Source: Methylophaga sp.
GTDB lineage: Bacteria > Pseudomonadota > Gammaproteobacteria > Nitrosococcales > Methylophagaceae
DNA: 5,293 nt
Assembly (NCBI GenBank): GCA_007117275.1
Contig: SKGV01000143.1
Span: 1-5,293 of the forward strand
Direction: 5' to 3'
The notes under the pieces were generated by a model. It was given only the letters and a program-made list of their open reading frames with translations, searched no databases and had not been told where the DNA came from. Both the position numbers and the translations under genes were made by a program. Within the stretch, counting starts at the first letter, position 1. Each line of letters starts with the position of its first letter. This document shows positions 1 to 4,613 of this stretch, in pieces.

Positions 1-372
1 AGTGATATCATGCACACCGGCACAGCCATTCCAAAAGCGAATGTAAATGCCTCACTCAGTGAAGCGCTGGCTGAAATGAGTCACAAAGGACTCGGCATGA
101 CCGCTGTAGTTGACGATACATCGAAACTTGTTGGTATTTTTACCGACGGCGATTTGCGCAGACTGCTGTCGCAAAACATTGATATTCGGAAGGGCCAGCT
201 TGATGCGTTTATGACGACTCAATGCAAAACCGGTCGCAGTGATATGCTGGCGGCGGAAGCATTAGCGCTGATGCAACGGGATAAAATCAATGCCTTATTA
301 ATTACTGATGATCACCAGCAACTGGTCGGCGCAATCAATATGCATGACTTACTGCGCGCCGGTGTTGTCTGA
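1..372 (+). CDS. kdsD: Arabinose-5-phosphate isomerase, C-terminal tandem CBS domains (partial, 5' end outside window)
   Basis: The reading frame is open from base 1 (Ser-Asp-Ile-Met...) to TGA at 370-372. This gives 123 residues, about the last third of a family that is normally near 320-330 residues. KdsD interconverts ribulose-5-phosphate and arabinose-5-phosphate in the cytoplasm, the first committed step towards Kdo. The catalytic SIS domain lies upstream of the window. What is visible is two CBS repeats. The first runs over about residues 3-57 and includes the family segment GIFTDGDLRR. The second runs over about residues 68-123 and ends in MHDLLRAGVV, which matches the E. coli KdsD C-terminus as I remember it. 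CBS pairs usually bind adenosyl or other nucleotide ligands and tune the enzyme. The ATG at position 10 is internal and should not be taken as a start. kdsC begins 14 bp downstream, supporting a shared operon. The paralogue GutQ has the same domains, but kdsC-lpt linkage favours KdsD. Confidence 0.93.
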   Translation, partial: SDIMHTGTAIPKANVNASLSEALAEMSHKGLGMTAVVDDTSKLVGIFTDGDLRRLLSQNIDIRKGQLDAFMTTQCKTGRSDMLAAEALALMQRDKINALLITDDHQQLVGAINMHDLLRAGVV

Positions 373-386
373 GTCACGGGACCAAG

Positions 387-908
387 ATGCAAGATATTCT
401 AGAACGAGCAAAACACATAAAACTGGTGATTTTTGATGTCGATGGTGTATTGACCGATGGCAGCATTGTCATTGGCGATGACGGTCAGGAATACAAAGCG
501 TTTAACTCCCGCGATGGTCATGGCATGAAATTGCTGCAATACACCGGGGTCGAAATCGCCATCATCACCGGCAGAACCTCAAACGTGGTTGAACATCGTA
601 TGCAGAGCCTTGGCATCAGTCATGTTTATCAAGGCCAACGCGTCAAACTTCCAGCGTTTCAGGAGTTGATTAGCCAGCTTCAGATCACCCCGGAACAATG
701 TGCCTATGTCGGTGATGACTGGGTAGATTTAGCCGTCATGTCGCGTGTTGGCTTGGCAATTGCCGTTCAGGATGCGGCCGAACTGGTCAAAAAACATGCG
801 CATTGGACCACCCCTTCTGGTGGCGGTAAAGGTGCGGCGCGCGAAGTCTGCGAATTGATAATGGAAGGACAGGGTACCCTGCAAGCACAAATTGAACGCC
901 ATTTTTAA
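387..908 (+). CDS. kdsC: 3-deoxy-D-manno-octulosonate-8-phosphate phosphatase KdsC
   Basis: This 173-residue cytoplasmic phosphatase of the HAD superfamily (C0 type, no large cap) hydrolyses Kdo-8-phosphate to Kdo plus phosphate. All HAD motifs are visible. Motif I is FDVDGVLTDG, with nucleophile Asp17 and acid/base Asp19. Motif II is Thr61 in ITGR, the motif III lysine is probably Lys87, and motif IV is GDDWVD with Asp110, Asp111 and Asp114. The substrate-loop segment FNSRDGHGMKLL (39-50) and the C-terminal GGGKGAAREVCELI stretch (145-158) are typical of KdsC, whose tail reaches the neighbouring active site in the tetramer. Length is close to the usual 170-190. The ATG at 387 has GGGA at 378-381 as a modest ribosome binding site. 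The last 17 bp overlap lptC in another frame, which suggests coupled translation. The position between kdsD and lptC is the order known from E. coli. Confidence 0.96.
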   Translation: MQDILERAKHIKLVIFDVDGVLTDGSIVIGDDGQEYKAFNSRDGHGMKLLQYTGVEIAIITGRTSNVVEHRMQSLGISHVYQGQRVKLPAFQELISQLQITPEQCAYVGDDWVDLAVMSRVGLAIAVQDAAELVKKHAHWTTPSGGGKGAAREVCELIMEGQGTLQAQIERHF

Positions 909-1461
909 CATCCCGTTTCTGGTCAAACTAACACTGGTGGCAGTTGCACTGGTAACCGCTTGGTTATTTCTTGACAGCCCTGCCCGGGAACCCATAGAAC
1001 GCCTTGGTCATCGAACCACCGACTACACCATGACCAATTTCACCATGACGGTGATGAACGAGTTTGGTAAACCAGCGCGTATCATCCGTGGTGAAGAGAT
1101 GGCGCATTATCCAGACGATGACAGCACTGAGATACTGATCCAAACCACCGACTTTATTCAGGAAGGCAAAGATACCTGGATCGTCAGCTCAGATCGCGCA
1201 GACACCACCGGCGAGGGCGAGCTTATCATTCTCACCGGTAATGTAGTGATTACCAACGAACAGCAGCCTGAAACACAGCTTCTGACAGAGATTCTTCATG
1301 TAGATACCCTTGAAAACACTGCTTATACTGACCAACCTGTCACAATGACAACTTTGCAAGGCTACACCGACTCCGTCGGCATGCATGCCATGCTTAATGA
1401 AAAACTCATCAATCTGCACTCTCGTGTAAGAGGACAATACGATGCGCCACCTCAAAACTAA
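892..1461 (+). CDS. lptC: LPS export protein LptC, inner-membrane anchored, TTG start
   Basis: This 189-residue bitopic inner-membrane protein takes LPS from LptB2FG and passes it to LptA. One hydrophobic helix spans about residues 9-27 and is followed by a periplasmic LptC/OstA-like jelly-roll (about 42-185). The segment with VMNEFGKP (54-61) and HYPDDDSTEI holds the conserved glycine-centred turn (Gly59) and is characteristic of gammaproteobacterial LptC. The start is TTG at 892-894. In-frame upstream codons reach a TAA at 859-861, and no ATG, GTG or other TTG lies between. The next candidate, GTG at 937, falls inside the membrane helix and would destroy it. No well-spaced Shine-Dalgarno is present: AAGGA at 865-869 and AGGG at 871-874 are 22 and 17 bases away. 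Translation is therefore probably re-initiated from ribosomes finishing kdsC, which ends 17 bp inside. The 3' end overlaps lptA by 20 bp. Confidence 0.92.
   Translation: MNAIFNIPFLVKLTLVAVALVTAWLFLDSPAREPIERLGHRTTDYTMTNFTMTVMNEFGKPARIIRGEEMAHYPDDDSTEILIQTTDFIQEGKDTWIVSSDRADTTGEGELIILTGNVVITNEQQPETQLLTEILHVDTLENTAYTDQPVTMTTLQGYTDSVGMHAMLNEKLINLHSRVRGQYDAPPQN
1428..1434 (+). promoter_or_regulatory. Ribosome binding site of lptA
   Basis: AAGAGGA ends 7 bases before the ATG at 1442 and lies inside the end of lptC. It is one of the clearest Shine-Dalgarno sequences in this operon and supports the start that gives a complete signal peptide. Confidence 0.7.
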
Positions 1462-2260
1462 GCTGGCAGTTTCACTGTTGTTGCTGATGCCCTCAATGAG
1501 CTGGGCCTTACCCAGTGATCGTGAGCAACCCATCAACATCGAAGCTGACCATGCGCAAATGGATGACCAGCGTGGGGTCACTCAATATAAAGGCCGTGCC
1601 ATCTTGACTCAAGGCACACTGCGTATTGAAGGTGATGTCATCACCTTTTTCTACGATGCAGAGAGAAACCTTGAAAAAGCGATTGCCGAAGGCAACCGCG
1701 CCTACTACGAGCAAGTGCACAAAGAGGGCGAAACACCCGTCAAAGCCAAAGCCTTGCAAATGGAATATCACACAGCTAAACAAATGGTTTACCTGATCGG
1801 AAATGGTCACCTATGGCAGAACAATGACGAAATTACCGGCAACTACATCGAATATGATATCGAACGTGATTTAGCCATTGCCAACGCACGAACAGTCGTG
1901 ATTGGCGACACTGAGCAACCCAGTACAGGCCGAGTTCACATCACCATACAGCCACCTGGTCGCAAGCCAGAAAGCACCGTACCAAGCGCAGCACCACCCC
2001 CTACTGAGCCTGACCCAGCACCATTAGTGCCCGCACCTGAACAATCCAGTGAGCAAAGCTACCCAACTGGCATCACCCAAACAACGCTCAACGTTCGAAC
2101 TGGACCGGGCACTCAATACAATCGAATTGCAACATTGTCCCCCAATACACAAGTGGTCATCATCACGCGACAGGGTGAATGGTTGCAGGTACGAGGTATC
2201 GCCAATGAGCAAGTCGTGATTGGTTGGGTTAGCAGCCGATATGTTGACAGTCAAAACTAA
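1442..2260 (+). CDS. lptA: LPS transport periplasmic protein LptA with C-terminal proline-rich linker and SH3b domain
   Basis: This 272-residue protein is much longer than E. coli LptA (185). Residues 1-22 form a Sec signal peptide: basic MRHLKTK, hydrophobic core, and likely cleavage after SMSWA. Residues about 28-169 are the OstA/LptA beta jelly-roll that bridges the periplasm between LptC and LptD and carries LPS in its groove. Recognisable pieces are QPINIEADHAQMDD (29-42), a YKGRAILTQGTLRIEGD-type strand pair (49-65), and MEYHTAKQMVYLIGNGHLWQ (107-126). Residues 170-205 are a Pro/Ala/Glu-rich linker. Residues 209-270 match a bacterial SH3 (SH3b/SH3_3) domain, with the hallmark LNVRTGPGTQYNRIATL (216-232), EWLQVR (246-251) and a closing IGWVSSRYV (260-268). 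The frame is continuous with no internal start suggesting a separate gene, so this is a genuine fusion as sequenced. The ATG follows a good AAGAGGA and overlaps lptC by 20 bp. The identity of the N-terminal domain is firm. The role of the SH3b part, possibly peptidoglycan binding, is inferred. Confidence 0.95.
   Translation: MRHLKTKLAVSLLLLMPSMSWALPSDREQPINIEADHAQMDDQRGVTQYKGRAILTQGTLRIEGDVITFFYDAERNLEKAIAEGNRAYYEQVHKEGETPVKAKALQMEYHTAKQMVYLIGNGHLWQNNDEITGNYIEYDIERDLAIANARTVVIGDTEQPSTGRVHITIQPPGRKPESTVPSAAPPPTEPDPAPLVPAPEQSSEQSYPTGITQTTLNVRTGPGTQYNRIATLSPNTQVVIITRQGEWLQVRGIANEQVVIGWVSSRYVDSQN
1949..2059 (+). other. Proline-rich linker inside lptA
   Basis: LptA residues 170-206 join the jelly-roll to the SH3b domain. 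Residues 170-200 hold 12 prolines along with Ala, Glu, Ser and Thr, and no recognisable fold. The coding strand is C-rich here: in 1981-2040 I count 27 C, 15 A, 11 G and 7 T. Such linkers are usually extended and would hold the two domains apart. Confidence 0.85.
2066..2251 (+). other. SH3b (bacterial SH3) domain encoded at the 3' end of lptA
   Basis: LptA residues 209-270. The motif LNVRTGPGTQYNRIATL, then a basic-hydrophobic VVIITRQGEWLQV stretch and IGWVSSRYV, is the standard SH3_3 signature found in many secreted cell-wall-associated proteins. The domain would be periplasmic because the protein has a signal peptide. Ligand binding, to peptidoglycan or protein, cannot be read from the sequence. 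Confidence 0.9.
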
Positions 2261-2275
2261 GCTTGGTTGTTTGAA

Positions 2276-3001
2276 ATGAGTCTGCTATCCGCCCAACAAC
2301 TGAGCAAATCATACGCCGACAGGAAGGTGGTCAAAGACATATCGTTAGAAGTCAACAGTGGCGAAATCGTTGGCTTGCTGGGCCCCAACGGCGCTGGCAA
2401 AACCACCAGCTTCTACATGATTGTCGGGCTGGTTCCGGTCGATCAGGGCAGCATATTTTTGGATCAACAAGAAATTACCCACGAACCGATTCATCAACGT
2501 GCTCAGCTAGGCATAGGCTACCTGCCGCAAGAAGCCTCGGTGTTTCGCAAGCTGAGTGTCGAGGACAATCTGTTTGCGATTATCGAACTACGCAAGGATC
2601 TAAACAAATCTGAAAAACGTGACTTGCTGGAGCGCTTGCTCAACGACTTTCAGATCAGCCACATTCGTAACAGCATGGGCATGGCCTTGTCTGGGGGGGA
2701 GCGTCGCCGTGTCGAGATCGCTCGAGCGCTGGCGATGGACCCTCAGTTTATTCTGCTTGATGAGCCGTTCGCCGGGGTAGATCCAATTTCTGTCATCGAT
2801 ATACAAGGCATCATTAAGCAATTATCGAATCGTGGTATCGGTATTTTGATAACCGATCACAATGTCAGAGAAACACTGAGCGTCTGTCAACGTGCTTATA
2901 TCTTTAACGAGGGCGAAGTGATTGCCAAAGGCACCCCTGACGATATCCTCAAGGACAAGCAAGTTCTGAGTGTCTATCTGGGCCGCGAATTCCGGCTATA
3001 A
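2276..3001 (+). CDS. lptB: LPS export ABC transporter ATP-binding protein LptB
   Basis: This 241-residue cytoplasmic ATPase forms a dimer beneath LptF/LptG and powers LPS extraction from the inner membrane. Every ABC motif is intact. Walker A is GPNGAGKTT (36-44, Lys42), the Q-loop is Gln85 in YLPQEASVFRKLS, the signature is LSGGE (138-142), and Walker B is FILLDE (158-163) with catalytic Glu163. The D-loop is AGVD and the switch histidine is His195 in ITDHNVRETL. The C-terminal YLGREFRL matches the LptB family ending. I chose ATG 2276 over an in-frame TTG at 2267 because it gives the same length and motif numbering as E. coli LptB. No clear Shine-Dalgarno precedes it; the lptA stop is 15 bp upstream, so coupling is likely. 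A run of seven G at 2693-2699 lies in the signature codons. rpoN, the usual next gene in E. coli, is absent. Confidence 0.97.
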   Translation: MSLLSAQQLSKSYADRKVVKDISLEVNSGEIVGLLGPNGAGKTTSFYMIVGLVPVDQGSIFLDQQEITHEPIHQRAQLGIGYLPQEASVFRKLSVEDNLFAIIELRKDLNKSEKRDLLERLLNDFQISHIRNSMGMALSGGERRRVEIARALAMDPQFILLDEPFAGVDPISVIDIQGIIKQLSNRGIGILITDHNVRETLSVCQRAYIFNEGEVIAKGTPDDILKDKQVLSVYLGREFRL

Positions 3002-3002
3002 A

Positions 3003-3016
3003 CGCTAAACGTAGCG
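3003..3016. terminator. Weak hairpin between convergent lptB and xseA
   Basis: CGCTA-AACG-TAGCG forms a perfect 5-bp stem with a 4-base loop, 1 bp after the lptB stop and 20 bp after the xseA stop. On the minus strand it is followed by TTTATAG, a poor U-tract that could weakly end xseA transcripts. On the plus strand no T-run follows. It is the only hairpin placed sensibly in this 35-bp convergent gap, but it is too short to call an intrinsic terminator with confidence. Confidence 0.25.
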
Positions 3017-3036
3017 AAAGTCACTAACCAATCAGC

Positions 3037-4551
3037 TCATGACTGTTTAGCACGAACTGAAATCACCTGACAGTGCAGCTCACCCTTGCTCAGTCTGATA
3101 TCCAGCCTATCACCCGAAGACACCTCAGCAGCATCGGTAATAACACGTCGACTGCTGGCACCTTGGGTAATGCTATAGCCACGATCCAAGGTATTCAAAG
3201 GACTCACTGCAGCCAGTGTTCTTTTCTGCTGAATCAGATGCTGCTCACGTTGTTTCAGGCTCAGTAAAAAGACCGAATGCAGTTGTTTGCCAAGCTGATT
3301 GCACTGGTGTTTGTGTGATTCGAGTTTACGGATGGGCAGGCAGCGTTGCAGGCGTTGCCATCGCTGTGCAGCATTGCGCTGTTGCAGTTGAATTAGCCGT
3401 TGCACTTGAGCCTGCAAGCGACGTTTACAATGTGTCAGTCTTTGCTGTTGCAGCGCCAGCATTGAACTGGGATGTTTGAGTCTGGCTGTCTGCACATCAA
3501 GTTGCTGTTGACGTTGCTGCAACTGATTACGCCAAGTATTTTGTAACTGCTGTTTAGCTCGATGCAGTTCTCTTCGGTACTGTTGCAGTCGCTGTGCTGG
3601 TTTTGGCAATCGCGCTTGGAAAAAGCTCAGCTGACGATACTGCTGTTGCACGCTATGCAACACATAGCGATGCATGCGGTTGACACAGGTCTGCACTGCC
3701 AGCAGCAATTGCCGTGTTTCTGGCGCAGCTAACTCCGCCGCGGCTGAGGGTGTTGGTGCGCGAACATCGGCAACAAAATCTGCAATGCTGTAATCAATTT
3801 CGTGCCCTACGGCACTGATAATAGGAATGTCACAGGCAAAAATAGCTCTGGCCACCAGCTCATCATTAAAGCTCCACAGATCTTCTAATGAACCACCGCC
3901 CCGACCGACAATCAACACATCACATTCTTGACGTGCATCCGCGGTCTGAATAGCGTTGGCGATCTGTGCTGCCGAGCCCTGGCCCTGAACGGCTACTGGA
4001 TAAATGATTAAGCGGATAGACGGTGCGCGTCTGCGAAATACGCTGACAATATCGTGAACCGCCGCACCATCGGGTGAAGACACAATACCGACCGTTTGCG
4101 GGTAGGCTGGCAAGGGTTTTTTATGCGCTGCATCAAACAAGCCTTCCAGTCCCAACCGGTGTTTTAATGCCTCATAGGCACGTTGCAAGGCACCGCTGCC
4201 AGCCTCTTCCATGTGCTCAACAACTAACTGAAACTCGCCTCGCCCCTCATACAGCGTAACCCGAACCCGAAGTAGCACTTGCATGCCATTTTCGGGTGTA
4301 AAGCGAAGATGCTGATTACGATTACGAAACATTGCGCAACGTACTTGTGCGGCTGCATCTTTAAGCGTGAAGTAAATATGCCCGGAGCCCGGCATGGCCA
4401 GGTTAGAAATCTCGCCTTCCACCCACAGCAAAGGAAATGAGCCTTCCAGCAAAACCCGTGCTTCGCGTACCAATCGTGATACTGGATAGACGTCTTTTAC
4501 TGCGCGGCTGGCTAATGTCTGGCGGTCAGATGATGTAACAAGTGATGCCAT
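3037..4551 (-). CDS. xseA: Exodeoxyribonuclease VII large subunit XseA
   Basis: This 504-residue catalytic subunit of exonuclease VII degrades single-stranded DNA to oligonucleotides from both ends and works with several copies of small XseB (not in the window). An N-terminal OB-fold spans about 21-125, with WVEGEISN (43-50), GHIYFTLKD and AQVRCAMFRN. The nuclease core runs to about residue 275 and contains VGIVSSPDGAAVHDI (Asp167), VGRGGGSLEDLWSFND (Arg217), SAVGHEIDYSIADF (His250, Asp253, Asp258) and RAPTPSAAAE (264-273). These residues correspond to those reported as essential in E. coli XseA. Residues about 280-447 are a very Gln/Arg-rich coiled coil (39 Gln in 281-450). The C-terminal beta domain begins at VSPLNTLDRGYSI (449-461). 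The protein is about 50 residues longer than E. coli XseA (456), mostly from the coiled coil. The start ATG has AGGAAG 10 bases upstream. The gene is divergent from guaB, as in E. coli. Confidence 0.97.
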   Translation of the reverse strand: MASLVTSSDRQTLASRAVKDVYPVSRLVREARVLLEGSFPLLWVEGEISNLAMPGSGHIYFTLKDAAAQVRCAMFRNRNQHLRFTPENGMQVLLRVRVTLYEGRGEFQLVVEHMEEAGSGALQRAYEALKHRLGLEGLFDAAHKKPLPAYPQTVGIVSSPDGAAVHDIVSVFRRRAPSIRLIIYPVAVQGQGSAAQIANAIQTADARQECDVLIVGRGGGSLEDLWSFNDELVARAIFACDIPIISAVGHEIDYSIADFVADVRAPTPSAAAELAAPETRQLLLAVQTCVNRMHRYVLHSVQQQYRQLSFFQARLPKPAQRLQQYRRELHRAKQQLQNTWRNQLQQRQQQLDVQTARLKHPSSMLALQQQRLTHCKRRLQAQVQRLIQLQQRNAAQRWQRLQRCLPIRKLESHKHQCNQLGKQLHSVFLLSLKQREQHLIQQKRTLAAVSPLNTLDRGYSITQGASSRRVITDAAEVSSGDRLDIRLSKGELHCQVISVRAKQS

Positions 4552-4561
4552 AAACCCTGAA

Positions 4562-4567
4562 CTTCCT
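4562..4567 (-). promoter_or_regulatory. Ribosome binding site of xseA
   Basis: On the minus strand AGGAAG lies 10 bases before the xseA ATG (4551-4549). A second, closer AGGG (4558-4555) leaves only 3 bases, so the AGGAAG is the better match. It supports the chosen start. Confidence 0.5.
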
Positions 4568-4575
4568 GATATAAT
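4567..4575 (+). promoter_or_regulatory. Extended -10 promoter element of guaB
   Basis: TGATATAAT is an exact TGn plus TATAAT extended -10 element for the housekeeping sigma factor. No good -35 hexamer sits 16-18 bp upstream, in the first codons of xseA, which fits extended -10 promoters. The predicted transcript start is near A4582, giving a leader of about 32 bases. No PurR-type box (ACGCAAACGTTTGCGT-like) is visible in the 62-bp spacer. Confidence 0.65.
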
Positions 4576-4600
4576 TCGTCGATCATATTACAGCAAATTC

Positions 4601-4605
4601 AGGAA
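4601..4605 (+). promoter_or_regulatory. Ribosome binding site of guaB
   Basis: AGGAA lies 8 bases upstream of ATG 4614. Together with the conserved N-terminus RIAQEALTFDDVLL it fixes the guaB start. Confidence 0.7.
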
Positions 4606-4613
4606 CACACTCC

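Noticed and set aside
1378..1389. Perfect 12-bp palindrome GGCATGCATGCC inside lptC
   Set aside because: About one 12-bp palindrome is expected by chance in a window this size, and it lies within well-constrained coding sequence with no partner or repeat.
1300..1441. Possible internal sigma-E type promoter upstream of lptA, as known in E. coli
   Set aside because: I found no GGAACTT-like -35 with a suitably spaced -10. TTGAAA at 1310 and TATACT at 1324 are only 8 bp apart.
1189..1581. Open frame on the minus strand across the lptC/lptA junction
   Set aside because: It is a shadow of two solid genes, with no domain and no supporting ribosome binding site that I could see.
2267..2275. Alternative TTG start for lptB adding three residues
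   Set aside because: The ATG at 2276 gives the exact length and motif numbering of E. coli LptB, and the TTG has no better ribosome binding site.
3073..3479. Open frames on the plus strand opposite the 3' half of xseA
   Set aside because: They mirror the Gln/Arg-rich coiled coil of XseA. Their translations show no family resemblance, and the xseA frame is fully conserved.
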